Program-made: the position numbers and the translations under genes
Notes under the pieces: model-generated
Seen by the model: the letters and a program-made list of their open reading frames with translations, nothing else
What the model was told of the DNA's origin: nothing
Databases searched by the model: none
In this document: piece after piece, positions 1 to 8,848 of the stretch
Numbering within the stretch: the stretch's first letter is position 1
Layout: the number at the start of each line of letters is the position of its first letter
NCBI GenBank assembly: GCA_002409525.1
Contig: DHNM01000001.1
Location: 32,902-51,968 of the forward strand
Length of the DNA: 19,067 bases
Source of the DNA: Eubacterium sp. UBA5416
Lineage (GTDB): Bacteria > Bacillota > Clostridia > Lachnospirales > Lachnospiraceae
Direction of reading: 5' to 3'

Positions 1-465
1 AAAATGAGAGACTTTTTCTTCCACATTTTTCTTATTTGCATATTTTTTGATCACAAGCGGATCGCCAAGCGTCTTGATCATCCTCCGCATCGGATTTAAA
101 GAGGCATAGGAATCCTGCTGTACCATCTGTATCCTGCTTCGGTATTCTTCTCTCTGCCCCTGATTCATCTTTGGAACTTCTGTGCCTTTAAAATACACCT
201 TTCCTTCCGTCGGCTGAACAATCCCGGCGATCACATTCGCCATGGTGGTTTTCCCGCTCCCGCTTTCACCCACCAGCACAACGACTTCTCCGGGATAGAT
301 GGACAGATTAATATCATGCAGTGCATTGACATAATCTGCTTTCCTGAACAATCCGGTCTTTTTCTTGAAATTGACCTCCACATGAGAAAGTTCTACAACC
401 GGTGTTTTCACTGACGATGTTCTCTCTGACGATGTTGTTTTTTCCTCTGATACTGCTTTCGCCAT
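1..465 (-). CDS. Oligopeptide/glycoside-type ABC transporter ATPase (DppF/OppF-like), N-terminal part
   Basis: Cytoplasmic ATPase subunit of the importer encoded just upstream; it would hydrolyse ATP to drive solute import through the two permeases. 155 codons are visible and the reading frame leaves the window, so the ABC signature, Walker B and C-terminal domain are not seen. Visible motifs are Walker A GESGSGKTT (residues 66-74) and a Q-loop MVQQDSYASLNP (from about residue 114), the latter typical of the DppF/OppF subfamily. The first ~22 residues are Ser/Thr/Glu/Lys-rich and look like a non-conserved lead. The start at 465 is supported by GGAGGG seven bases upstream and by a one-base TGATG overlap with the preceding ATPase gene, so translation is probably coupled. 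Family assignment is firm; the substrate is inferred only from the neighbouring mannosidase. Confidence 0.93.
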   Translation of the reverse strand, partial: MAKAVSEEKTTSSERTSSVKTPVVELSHVEVNFKKKTGLFRKADYVNALHDINLSIYPGEVVVLVGESGSGKTTMANVIAGIVQPTEGKVYFKGTEVPKMNQGQREEYRSRIQMVQQDSYASLNPMRRMIKTLGDPLVIKKYANKKNVEEKVSHF

Positions 466-1496
466 CACTGTCCCTCCTTCCCGGCAAAATCGGCTCTGTG
501 GCAGGCCGCCAGATGTTCTTTTCCAATGAGCTCAGGTTCTGGCTCTTCTGTTCGACACCGCTCTTCACAATATGGACATCTGTCAGCGAAGATGCATCCC
601 TTATGCGTCTTCATGAGATCCGGAGCAGAGCCCGGGATTGCCACGCGCTCCTTCAGCTCTCCCACCAGAGAAGGTGCCGCTTTGATTAGCATCTGCGTAT
701 AGGGGTGCACCGGTTTTTCAAACATAGTAAAGATATCACCCATCTCGACAATCCGTCCGCCGTACATCACAGCCATATAGTCACAGACTCTCGCCACGAT
801 TGCGATATCATGAGTGGAGAGCAGCATGGTATTCTCAGTCCGGTCATGCATCTGCCTGATCAGCGTAAATATGTAATCCTGTGTAATGACGTCGAGTGCC
901 GTTGTCGGCTCATCGAGCAGAAGGATCGGCGGGTCGAGCAGCTGTGCAAAGGCAATCATCACGCGCTGTTTCATCCCACCGGAAAGCTCGTGGGGATAAG
1001 ACCGCAAAATCCGTTCCGGCTCCAGCTTCACCTGCTTTAACAGCCGTTTTGAGATTTCTTCCATCTCTTTATTACCCGCATTCTTCCGGTGAGCCAGTAT
1101 AGTCTCTGCAAATTGTTCACGGATCGTCATCGAAGGATTCAGAGAGTTCTGAGCCGCCTGAAAAACCATGGCGACATCCCTCCACCGGTATTTGCGCAGC
1201 TTGTCATTCGATAATTTCACCACATCTTCATTCTCAAACCAGATTTTTCCCTGTGTGATTTCACCCGGCGTCGATACCGACCGCAGGATAGCACTTGTCA
1301 GCGTGGTTTTCCCACTGCCGCTTTCCCCTACAAGCCCTGTCATCTTATGTGCCGGAAGTTCAAAGTCCAGATGATAAATCGCGTGAAGATCCCCGCCGGA
1401 TAATAAAAAGTCCACACACAGATCTTCTATTTTCAAACTGATCTCCCCGAATACCTCTGATTTCATCTTGTCTGCTGTCTGTTCAGTGACTGACAT
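465..1496 (-). CDS. Oligopeptide/glycoside-type ABC transporter ATPase (DppD/OppD-like)
   Basis: First of the paired ATPase subunits of the importer. 343 residues, normal for the family. All nucleotide-binding motifs are present: Walker A GESGSGKTT (57-65), Q-loop VFQ (111-113), signature LSGGMKQR (171-178), Walker B ILLLDEP (191-197) and switch His229 in STHD. The C-terminal oligo_HPY-type extension carries HPYTQ and a cysteine cluster (Cys301, 307, 310, 314, with 332 further on), as in DppD/OppD subunits that bind an Fe-S cluster. The start at 1496 lies 14 bases inside the end of the permease gene and is served by AAGGAGG about 11 bases upstream. Its stop overlaps the start of the next ATPase by one base. 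Subunit type is certain; the transported solute is not determined by this sequence. Confidence 0.95.
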   Translation of the reverse strand: MSVTEQTADKMKSEVFGEISLKIEDLCVDFLLSGGDLHAIYHLDFELPAHKMTGLVGESGSGKTTLTSAILRSVSTPGEITQGKIWFENEDVVKLSNDKLRKYRWRDVAMVFQAAQNSLNPSMTIREQFAETILAHRKNAGNKEMEEISKRLLKQVKLEPERILRSYPHELSGGMKQRVMIAFAQLLDPPILLLDEPTTALDVITQDYIFTLIRQMHDRTENTMLLSTHDIAIVARVCDYMAVMYGGRIVEMGDIFTMFEKPVHPYTQMLIKAAPSLVGELKERVAIPGSAPDLMKTHKGCIFADRCPYCEERCRTEEPEPELIGKEHLAACHRADFAGKEGQ

Positions 1497-2385
1497 CTGG
1501 CTTTATCCTCCTTTTATTTTTTTTGGCACTCGCCGCAGAACGCAGTCTCGGATTCAGCGCCTCATCCAGTCCGTTTGCGAAAAAGATCAGAGACATCTGC
1601 AGGAGTACAAACGCAAACGTCGGGACCAGCATATTGAAGATTCCCGCCGTATTCATGCCGCTTGCCGCCTGTGAGGTGGCATTGGAGAGAATGATGGACC
1701 AGTGTGTGACATCATAGGGGGCCATCCCCAGCATCATCAGTGCCACACTGGATGCAATGGCGGCATTTGTGTTCAGCACGAATGTCGACGCAAGATATGA
1801 GGTCACATTCGGAAAAATCTCTTTGAAGATAATATACCACTGTGGCATGCCCATAATCCGGTCTATGAGGACAAACTCCCTCTGTTTCAGGGAAAGTATC
1901 GTCGAGCGGACATTCCTGGCCAGCTGTGCCCAGCTTAAAATTGCAAGAACCACCGCCAGCATCACTGTGCTTTTAATCGGAAAGACAACCGCGATGATCA
2001 GCTGAATCGGAAAAATCGGCACACTGATCAGAATCTGCGCCACCAGTGAGATTATCCGATCTACAATACCTCCCGCAAAACCGGCGAGGGCTCCCAAAAA
2101 GAAGCCCAGCGCCACGGTAAACAGGGATGCGAGAAGACCGATGTAGAGCACGGATTTCGTGCCGTGCACAATCTGCTGAAATAGATCATTTCCCACATAG
2201 TCCGTTCCGAGTGGATGCGAAAGGGAAGGCATCTGATACCGGTTGTTAAAATCTGTTCCCAGGTCCAGCGGTACAACCTTCGTCCCGACCGTCGCGATCA
2301 GGACAAAGACAGCGAGAATAATCATGCCCGCAAAAGCCTGCTTATTCTGATACATTGTCTTAAAAAATGATTTAATTGTGTTCAT
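1483..2385 (-). CDS. ABC transporter permease, DppC/OppC type
   Basis: Inner-membrane permease subunit, 300 residues. A hydrophobic N-terminal segment (about residues 17-38) is followed by an extracytoplasmic stretch containing the family motif HPLGTDYVGNDLF, then at least five further membrane segments. The ATPase-contacting EAA-like loop is around REFVLIDRIMGMPQ near residues 169-182. The C-terminal tail is basic (KKNKRR). It pairs with the DppB-type permease, whose stop is 14 bases upstream. AGGAGGG lies about five bases before the ATG, supporting the start at 2385. The 3' end overlaps the DppD-type ATPase gene by 14 bases, consistent with one polycistronic message. Family assignment is firm; nothing in the permease identifies the substrate. 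Confidence 0.94.
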   Translation of the reverse strand: MNTIKSFFKTMYQNKQAFAGMIILAVFVLIATVGTKVVPLDLGTDFNNRYQMPSLSHPLGTDYVGNDLFQQIVHGTKSVLYIGLLASLFTVALGFFLGALAGFAGGIVDRIISLVAQILISVPIFPIQLIIAVVFPIKSTVMLAVVLAILSWAQLARNVRSTILSLKQREFVLIDRIMGMPQWYIIFKEIFPNVTSYLASTFVLNTNAAIASSVALMMLGMAPYDVTHWSIILSNATSQAASGMNTAGIFNMLVPTFAFVLLQMSLIFFANGLDEALNPRLRSAASAKKNKRRIKPDVSH

Positions 2386-2399
2386 TACATCCCTCCTTA

Positions 2400-3398
2400 T
2401 CAGTCCTCAGCCTTTACACGGGGATCCAGTTTCGGCAAAAGCAGGTCTACCACCAGACTCGCCGCCACTGTCGCGGTCGTCGTGATCAGAAGAATCCCCT
2501 GGCAGACTGTAAAGTCACGGTTACCAAGGGCCGCGCCGAGCTGTGATCCGATGCCCGGATAGGCAAAGGGCCCTTCCATGTAAGTCGCGCCTCCGAGCAT
2601 CGATCCAAAACTGATGGCAAGGGAGGTATAAAGAGGAAGTGATGCATTCTTTTTCACATATTTATTCCTTATTCGTTTGCCGGAGATTCCTCTGGAGTAG
2701 GCGGCGGAGACATAATCCTCGGCCATCACGCTGACACAGCTTCCCTTCATGTTCATTACCCACGTATTAATCTGGGTACAGGTATAGGCGAACACCGGGA
2801 GCACCGCATGCCAGAGCATATCTCCGATAAAAGCAAGGTTAAATCCCGGCGTCAGATCCGAAGAATAGGCCCCCTGGATCGGAAACCACCTCAGTCCAAA
2901 TGCAAAGATAGCCAGGACGAGTGTCGGCACAAGAGCCGGCGGAATTGCATTTACAATCGTTGTATATCCGGCAATCAGCGCACTCACTATGGATTTTCGT
3001 CTCCATGCCATGATACTGCCCAGCCATGTACCCAGAAGATAACTCAGTATGAGCGCAATGGACACCAGAAATAGGGTCCATGGCATGTAGTAACCGATAA
3101 TGGAAGTGACTTTTACCGTGTAATTCGACATGGAATTCCCCATATCACCCCGCAGAAGAGCGCCATAATAGCGCTTCATCTGCGAAAGGATCGGTTCCTT
3201 CGGATCATAGTTATATCGGCTGACAACCAGTTTTCTGGCTTCCTCCAGTGGAATTCCTCTCTCGACTGCCATATCACGTGCCTTTGCAGTGAAGATATCA
3301 CCCGGCATCAGACGGAACAGTACAAAGGTGAGAATAGAACAAAGTATAATAGTCAGGATAGCCATGCCGATCTTGTTTATATAGTATCGGGATTTCAT
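2400..3398 (-). CDS. ABC transporter permease, DppB/OppB type
   Basis: Membrane permease subunit of 332 residues. It begins with a short basic N-terminus and a membrane segment ending in the DppB hallmark FRLMPGD (about 28-34). A periplasmic-side insert with YNYDPKEP follows, then five more hydrophobic segments. The EAA-like loop AEDYVSAAYSRGISGKRI contacts an ATPase, and GPFAYPGIG with the terminal KLDPRVK tail is typical of the family. The ATG at 3398 overlaps the stop of the binding-protein gene as ATGA (3395-3398), and AGGAGG lies within the end of that gene, so translation is probably coupled. It acts as a heterodimer with the DppC-type permease encoded next. Confidence 0.95.
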   Translation of the reverse strand: MKSRYYINKIGMAILTIILCSILTFVLFRLMPGDIFTAKARDMAVERGIPLEEARKLVVSRYNYDPKEPILSQMKRYYGALLRGDMGNSMSNYTVKVTSIIGYYMPWTLFLVSIALILSYLLGTWLGSIMAWRRKSIVSALIAGYTTIVNAIPPALVPTLVLAIFAFGLRWFPIQGAYSSDLTPGFNLAFIGDMLWHAVLPVFAYTCTQINTWVMNMKGSCVSVMAEDYVSAAYSRGISGKRIRNKYVKKNASLPLYTSLAISFGSMLGGATYMEGPFAYPGIGSQLGAALGNRDFTVCQGILLITTTATVAASLVVDLLLPKLDPRVKAED

Positions 3399-5338
3399 TT
3401 GCCATCCTCCTTGTCTTCAGGTGGCTGCAGCATCCACATTTTACGAATATATCCGGACTGACCGACATTCAGGTTACGCACCTGGATATCATCCTCCTCG
3501 GTCTCGGCAATCGGCATCCATCGGTCATCCGTCAGTTTATCCAGCATGGGAAGCCCGGAGACATATTTCATATTTTCCCAGTAACCGGTTGTGTTCTGGA
3601 AGAAATTAATTCCGAACGCATTTTCATTTGCCGCCCAGATCATCCTCTCATAATGATCTTTATTCACCTCTTCATCGCTCTCACGCAGCATTCCCTGCGT
3701 CCATGCCCATGGATTAAACTTGTTCCCGTCCCAGTCTTCCAGTTCCAGGGTCGAAAGTTTACGGTTTTCATCAAACGGGAAGTTCATCTTCTTAAACATA
3801 CCATTTCCCGCATCGAAGAATTCAGACAGGCTGAAGAACGGATGGGAAAATGTCCATGCGATATTCATCCAGTCGAAACTCAGATCAAACTGGTGCTCAT
3901 CATCTGCTGCTTTGCCATACATGCTGCTGTCCATTGCTTTTACTTCACAGTCAATGCCGAACTGTTTAAACTGGTTAGCCAGTGCAGGTGCAATCAGCGT
4001 GGCAACATACCAGCCTTTATCGATTCCGATCACCATCTTCATCGGTTTCCCATCAGGGCTTAGCCAGTTGTCACCTTTTTTGGTACAGCCGATGCTTTCC
4101 AGAAGTTCTGCTGCTTTGTCGTGATCCGTGGAATACTTCGTCATCTTGTCAATAACTTCCGGACTCAGATATTTCTCAAGCATCGAAGGCGGAATCACCG
4201 TCGTAGAGTACGGATTCGTGTCGGACTGATAGGATCCGATATCCCGGATTGCCTCCCGGTCGACGATATAGTTCAGTGCCTGGCGGAATTCTTTCTTATC
4301 CAGCGGAACTCTCTTCGACTGTGTATTGAAATACATGCCCATACATGCCGGATCCTTCATCGGATAATAAATCACATTTTTATTGGAGGAGAGAACTTTC
4401 TCTGTCATGTCCTTCGGCAGCGTTCCGTCCATCGCATAAATATCCTCGTTCATCATCATATTGGCCTTGGTCTCACCCGTTGTCTTCTTAAGGATGATTT
4501 TGTCAAAGAGTTTGATATCTTTATTCCAGTAATACTTATTCGGAATCAGGGTCGCCTCGTTCATGGTATGTCCCAGAACATTTACATAAGGACCGGTTCC
4601 GATGACATAATGCTCTTTTTCCTCATGATGCGTGTACTGTTTATACACATCGTCAATCTTCGCGGCTGTCTTCGGATCGGCTGTCCGGTCTTTGCCCCAG
4701 GGTGCTTTCACGCCCTCATCAACCTGTTCCTGCGACAGGTCCGGAAGTTTGGCCCAGAGTTTACTCAGTTCATCGGCATATTTTCCATAGATATGATACG
4801 GGCATCTCGCATGGTGAATCTCTCTCGTGATCAGCATCGTCCGAAGCTGATCAGACGGAGCAGGCTCTCTCCAGACAAACTCAACCGTCAGATCATCCGG
4901 CGTCTCAACACTCTCGAGATATTCTACCGGGGTATTCGGGTTAATTGCATAAAAAGCCCAGATATCTTTACTCGTAAATGGTTCGCCGTCATTATATTTT
5001 ACATTCGGGCGTAACTTGAAGATTGTCTTGTTCCCTTCATTCGTGTAACTTTCAGCCAGCTGCATCTGGATATCATCGGTTCCGCGCTGATATCTCATGA
5101 GCCCCTCATAGGCCAGATCCCCAAAGTTCCCGGTACCGGCCTCGGAATGCTGGTTTGCGATAAATGTCGCCGGGTCGGGAATTGACCCTTCGGTGATATA
5201 GACTTTCTCACCTTTTTTTATCTCTGTCTTGGTTGATGTCGCCGCTGTCGTCTCTTCCCCCGGAGGCGGGCCCCCGCATGCCGCAAGAGAGATAGACAGA
5301 CAGGCTGTCATTAAGATGGAAATCAGCCTTTTTTTCAT
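3395..5338 (-). CDS. Family-5 extracellular solute-binding lipoprotein
   Basis: Substrate-binding component of the importer, anchored outside the membrane by a lipid. The N-terminus has a KKR cluster, a hydrophobic core and the lipobox SLAAC, with Cys21 the probable lipidated residue. The 647-residue length is larger than usual for family-5 (DppA/OppA-like) proteins, which are commonly about 500-550. The frame stays open upstream to another ATG at 5416, but that lead has no signal peptide and runs through a hairpin. The start at 5338 has GGAGGAGG nine bases upstream and puts the signal peptide at the N-terminus. Family-5 proteins bind peptides, nickel or oligosaccharides; some Thermotoga members bind manno-oligosaccharides. 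The GH38 gene directly upstream favours a mannosylated ligand, but that is inference. Confidence 0.93.
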   Translation of the reverse strand: MKKRLISILMTACLSISLAACGGPPPGEETTAATSTKTEIKKGEKVYITEGSIPDPATFIANQHSEAGTGNFGDLAYEGLMRYQRGTDDIQMQLAESYTNEGNKTIFKLRPNVKYNDGEPFTSKDIWAFYAINPNTPVEYLESVETPDDLTVEFVWREPAPSDQLRTMLITREIHHARCPYHIYGKYADELSKLWAKLPDLSQEQVDEGVKAPWGKDRTADPKTAAKIDDVYKQYTHHEEKEHYVIGTGPYVNVLGHTMNEATLIPNKYYWNKDIKLFDKIILKKTTGETKANMMMNEDIYAMDGTLPKDMTEKVLSSNKNVIYYPMKDPACMGMYFNTQSKRVPLDKKEFRQALNYIVDREAIRDIGSYQSDTNPYSTTVIPPSMLEKYLSPEVIDKMTKYSTDHDKAAELLESIGCTKKGDNWLSPDGKPMKMVIGIDKGWYVATLIAPALANQFKQFGIDCEVKAMDSSMYGKAADDEHQFDLSFDWMNIAWTFSHPFFSLSEFFDAGNGMFKKMNFPFDENRKLSTLELEDWDGNKFNPWAWTQGMLRESDEEVNKDHYERMIWAANENAFGINFFQNTTGYWENMKYVSGLPMLDKLTDDRWMPIAETEEDDIQVRNLNVGQSGYIRKMWMLQPPEDKEDGK

Positions 5339-5347
5339 AAGATTATA

Positions 5348-5355
5348 CCTCCTCC
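5348..5355 (-). promoter_or_regulatory. Ribosome binding site fixing the lipoprotein start
   Basis: The minus strand reads GGAGGAGG, ending nine bases before the ATG at 5338. This strong site, with the signal peptide immediately after the ATG, excludes the longer frame that opens at 5416. It lies seven bases downstream of the hairpin at 5363-5396, so folding or processing of that hairpin could affect access to it. Confidence 0.8.
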
Positions 5356-5362
5356 TTATGAT

Positions 5363-5396
5363 GATACCGGCGTCAAAAACTCTTTGACCCGGTATC
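5363..5396 (-). promoter_or_regulatory. Strong intra-operon RNA hairpin before the binding-protein gene
   Basis: GATACCGG (5396-5389 read on the minus strand) pairs with CCGGTATC (5370-5363). Inside this, GTCAAA pairs with TTTGAC, giving about 14 base pairs with one bulged G and a five-base loop. No U-run follows on the minus strand; the ribosome site comes next. It is therefore unlikely to be a terminator. It fits an mRNA-stabilising or processing stem that separates expression of the abundant binding protein from the upstream enzyme gene, a common arrangement in ABC importer operons. Confidence 0.75.
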
Positions 5397-5452
5397 TCTA
5401 AATTGCTGCACCCCAAAGTGCCGCTACAATCTGTTAAACGATAAAACTCGCG

Positions 5453-8400
5453 TTAAAACCGAATTCGAAAGCTCTTGATCTCATAAGGTTTTATTTCAAA
5501 TGACAATGTATTCGCTTCACTTTCCACATCTGTCTCTTCTTCTTCGATCAGATTACACTCACAGGCCGAATGTATCGGAGAATCAAATATTAATTTCGCA
5601 TTGGTCAGAGCATTCTCACACTCATAAAGTCTTACAATCACACCGTCTCCGTCTTCAGCCTCTTTGATCGTCTCAAGTACTACATTTCTTACATCGACGG
5701 AAGCGTAAGAAAATCTGCTCTTTTTGGGACTTCCGGTGCATGCAAGGGCCGGCTGATTGAAGAAATATGCCTGTTTTACCGTACCGCTTTCCTTCCAGGT
5801 TTCGGCATGCGGATACAGGGAATAAGCAAAATGATGCATTTCCTGATCTGCCGTCGGATTTGGATCGGTCCCTGATTTAATCAGTGTGAGTCCGATCACG
5901 CCTTCCTTGATCGAGTGTCCGTACTTACAGTCATTTAAGAGACTCACCCCATAATGTCCCTCTGACAGGTCCCCCCACTTCTGTCCGCATGATTCAAACT
6001 GTGCTTTATCCCAGCTGGTATTGCTGTGTGTCTTGCGGGTCAGGTTTCCGTACTGAATCTCATAGGTTGCCTCATCCGTGTGAACATTTACCGGGAAATG
6101 TACCTTGAGAAGATGCTGATGCTCCCTCCAGTCTACCGTCGTCTCAAAATCCATCCTGCGGGAATCCGCATAAAAATGAATCTTCTGGCAGATCGTCGAG
6201 TTACTGACATGGCGCTCCTGATACAGAGTTGCACGTACCGGCCCCTTCTCGAGCCATTCTGTCTTAGTGAGGTCTGTGACATCCCAGAACTTCTCTGTGT
6301 AGTAGATATCGATATCCCAGTCGTCGAAGCTCATCGGTTTATCTTCATACATCCGGAAGAGATTTCCTTTCTCACCATCGCTTAACACTTCACGTCTGTT
6401 TTCCTTATCCCAGATACGCGTCATATACCCGTCTTCGTCGAATTGTATACAATAGTAAGGAGTCTCCACCCCGTTATCGCTGATCGTAATAGGGTTTGTC
6501 TTTTCAGCCGCAGTCTCGGCCGGCGCGAAAGTCTCATAGCCTTTCGAAGGCAGATGCCCTATATATGCAATCGCTCCGTCTTTCGTCTGCTGCACCTCAT
6601 AAACCTCACCTCCGGAATCGCGGAGTGCATTTCCGGTAAACTCAGGAAGTACCACAAGATCATCACGGTCAAATCCGGTCGTGTTGAAGATCGTTACACC
6701 GCTGCCCTCTTCATCGAGAAGATTTTGAATTTTCTCTTCTGTCAGGGCGTGGATCTTCTCTTCCACCTGCTCATACTCCTGTCTGGACACCTCATATACT
6801 TCGTGGATCGCTGATCCCGGAAGAATATCATGGAACTGATTTTTCAGTATGATTCTCCACAGATCATCCAGTTCCCCGTGCGGATAATCCGCGGCTCCTT
6901 TTGCAAGGACACTGAGCAGTTCCAGATCCATCATATGTAATTCTGCTTTTCGATTGGAGCGTTTGTTACGCGCCATGGACGTATAAGTACCGCGGTGATA
7001 CTCAAAATAAAGCTCTCCTTCCCACTTCGGCAGGCGTGGATTATCTTTTACGCGTTCCTCCAGTTCATCAAAGTAAGTACGTGAAAATGCCTGACGGACT
7101 TTCGGTATTCCTTCCACACCTTTCTCCATACGTTTGGAAGTTTCCAGCATATCACGGGTCGGGCCGCCGCCTCCGTCTCCATATCCATAGGAAATGAGAA
7201 TATCGTTGTTAATATCTTTGTTCTGATAGCGGTGCCATCCGCCCAGGATTGCATCCGGGTGCAGCATGCCATTATAGGTGGTAAAGAAGTTATCCTCGCT
7301 CTGTCCGACACCTAAAGTCGTGATCAGATGCGTCAGAATCTCGGTCCCGTCAATTCCTTTCCACATAAAAGTGTCATATGGCATCTTATTAAACTGGTTC
7401 CATGCAAGTTTTGTAGTCATAAAGTACTTGATACCGCTCTTCTTCATGATCTGAGGAAGTGCTCCGGAATAGCCAAAGACATCGGGAAGCCACAGGATCT
7501 CGTTGTCCAGACCGAATTCTTCTTTGAAAAATCTCTTTCCATATAAGAACTGACGAGCCAGACTCTCTCCACTGGTCAGGTTGCAGTCGGCTTCGACCCA
7601 CATGCCGCCTTCCGGCTCCCAGCGTTTGTCTTTGATCTTCTGTTTTACCTGCTCATAGGTATCAGGATACCTTTCTTTCAGGAACTGATATAACTGAGGC
7701 TGGCTGGACATAAACTGATAGCCGGGATATTCATCCATCAGTTTTAGAACTGTGGCAAAGCTGCGTGCCACCTTTTCCTGAGTCTGAGCCACCGTCCAAA
7801 GCCAGCCCACATCAATATGTGTGTGGCCGATGCAGGTCGCAATCACCTCATCAGACCCGGCAAGATCGGTGTACAGAGCCTGATCCAGGAACTTCCGGGC
7901 TTCTTTTATACTATTGTAAAAATCTTCCGAATAAGGAGTCCGAAGATCCAGAAGGTTGACAGCATCATTGATAACTTTGATCAGATCTCTTTTTGACTTT
8001 CCGTCTTCTTCTAACCGTGGAAAAGCCTCGAGCGGAACTTTCATATCATAATATAATCCGGTGATCTCAGGATCAATCTCCCGCGCCTCTGCAATCATCT
8101 TGAGCTCCCCATATGGCCTGCCACTGTATGCCTGCAGCTCCAGAAGACAGCTTTCACCGGATGTGGCAGACTCACTTAAGAGTATGTCATTATGATTGCT
8201 GTCTACTCCCTGAAGAGGAGTTTTGTCTTTAAACAGCAGAAACTGTGGGTCCCCGTCTGCCCATCCTTCAATCTTTGTATTGATATGTAGCCAGAGAGGT
8301 TTCTGATCAAATTCATCCGGCACTGTGAATTCACACCGGAACCAGTAGTGCTCATCCGGTCCGTACCAATACATCCTGTCACTGTCAAACCCTTCAAATC

Positions 8401-8542
8401 CGGTCTCATCAGCTTCAGCATCCTCCGGGTGAATGAAGAATCCCATCTTGTATTCCCATCCGTCGATCTTTTTTCTCTGCTTTACTGCAAGTCTTTTCAG
8501 TTCATTACATATAACTCCTGCACGTCTGTCTAAAAAATCCAT
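5453..8542 (-). CDS. GH38 alpha-mannosidase
   Basis: Retaining alpha-mannosidase of glycoside hydrolase family 38, predicted cytoplasmic because no signal peptide is present. It would remove alpha-linked mannose from imported glycans or glycosides. Metal-binding motif HTHIDVGWLW holds His240, His242 and Asp244. WLPDVFGYSG carries the probable nucleophile Asp354, and NQFHDILPG holds His571, the likely fourth zinc ligand. The family's GDGGGGPT stretch is near 454-461. The order is an N-terminal beta-rich lead (1-230), catalytic barrel (about 232-500), middle helical domain (about 510-600) and C-terminal beta domains to 1029, a normal length for bacterial members. GGAGGG six bases upstream supports the start at 8542. 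It is the first gene of the operon, 114 bases before the binding protein. MngB-type mannosylglycerate hydrolase is a related alternative. Confidence 0.95.
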   Translation of the reverse strand: MDFLDRRAGVICNELKRLAVKQRKKIDGWEYKMGFFIHPEDAEADETGFEGFDSDRMYWYGPDEHYWFRCEFTVPDEFDQKPLWLHINTKIEGWADGDPQFLLFKDKTPLQGVDSNHNDILLSESATSGESCLLELQAYSGRPYGELKMIAEAREIDPEITGLYYDMKVPLEAFPRLEEDGKSKRDLIKVINDAVNLLDLRTPYSEDFYNSIKEARKFLDQALYTDLAGSDEVIATCIGHTHIDVGWLWTVAQTQEKVARSFATVLKLMDEYPGYQFMSSQPQLYQFLKERYPDTYEQVKQKIKDKRWEPEGGMWVEADCNLTSGESLARQFLYGKRFFKEEFGLDNEILWLPDVFGYSGALPQIMKKSGIKYFMTTKLAWNQFNKMPYDTFMWKGIDGTEILTHLITTLGVGQSEDNFFTTYNGMLHPDAILGGWHRYQNKDINNDILISYGYGDGGGGPTRDMLETSKRMEKGVEGIPKVRQAFSRTYFDELEERVKDNPRLPKWEGELYFEYHRGTYTSMARNKRSNRKAELHMMDLELLSVLAKGAADYPHGELDDLWRIILKNQFHDILPGSAIHEVYEVSRQEYEQVEEKIHALTEEKIQNLLDEEGSGVTIFNTTGFDRDDLVVLPEFTGNALRDSGGEVYEVQQTKDGAIAYIGHLPSKGYETFAPAETAAEKTNPITISDNGVETPYYCIQFDEDGYMTRIWDKENRREVLSDGEKGNLFRMYEDKPMSFDDWDIDIYYTEKFWDVTDLTKTEWLEKGPVRATLYQERHVSNSTICQKIHFYADSRRMDFETTVDWREHQHLLKVHFPVNVHTDEATYEIQYGNLTRKTHSNTSWDKAQFESCGQKWGDLSEGHYGVSLLNDCKYGHSIKEGVIGLTLIKSGTDPNPTADQEMHHFAYSLYPHAETWKESGTVKQAYFFNQPALACTGSPKKSRFSYASVDVRNVVLETIKEAEDGDGVIVRLYECENALTNAKLIFDSPIHSACECNLIEEEETDVESEANTLSFEIKPYEIKSFRIRF

Positions 8543-8565
8543 ATAGCCCTCCTGTAATCATGTTT

Positions 8566-8595
8566 ATCATACCATAGTGGCGCTTAAAATGTATA
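8566..8595 (-). promoter_or_regulatory. Candidate extended -10 promoter of the mannosidase-transporter operon
   Basis: On the minus strand TGG-TATGAT forms an extended -10 (hexamer at 8571-8566), with TATACA (8595-8590) as a four-of-six -35 at 18-base spacing. Transcription would begin about 15-20 bases before the mannosidase ATG region and include its ribosome site. It is the best sigma-A-like match in the gap; no repressor site is certain. Confidence 0.5.
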
Positions 8596-8780
8596 CTCTA
8601 TAACAATATACTATTTTATCAGGCATGTGTAGTTTATTGCCTATTGATATTATATGCCTTCTTGATTTTAATTACAACCAACAAATTATATAATATTGGC
8701 TATGTCTTTTTGTCGTAAATATACAGAGGATAATAATGTGTGGTCTTTTCCCGTCTTTTTTCGCTATTGATATATCATTC

Positions 8781-8818
8781 AAAAAGACAGGCCTGTAAGA
8801 TTACAGTCCTGCCTTTTT
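8781..8818 (-). terminator. Intrinsic terminator of the GTPase-nuclease gene
   Basis: On the minus strand AAAAAGGCAGG-A-CTGTAA pairs with TTACAG-G-CCTGTCTTTTT around a two-base TC loop turn, with a single A/G mismatch and a G-U pair. The 3' arm ends in TTTTT. It begins about 30 bases after the stop of the 919-residue gene and should insulate it from the mannosidase operon. The A-run on the other arm could allow weak termination in the opposite direction too. Confidence 0.85.
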
Positions 8819-8848
8819 AAATATCCTATTCAATTTTCTGTAGCGGCT

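Larger units (their letters stand above)
8543..8848. other. Intergenic region between mannosidase operon and GTPase-nuclease gene
   Basis: A 306-base A+T-rich gap between two minus-strand genes. It contains the terminator of the upstream GTPase-nuclease gene at 8781-8818 and the candidate mannosidase promoter at 8566-8595. The middle (about 8600-8775) shows no convincing ORF. Two minus-strand copies of AGTATA, 15 bases apart and just upstream of the -35, could belong to an operator, but the match is too short to rely on. Confidence 0.6.

Noticed and set aside
4121..5014. 297-codon plus-strand frame across the binding-protein gene
   Set aside because: It is antisense to a clear family-5 binding protein, has no ribosome site and shows no domain.
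5339..5416. 26-residue N-terminal extension of the binding lipoprotein
   Set aside because: It would bury the signal peptide, passes through the hairpin, and ignores the strong ribosome site at 5348-5355.
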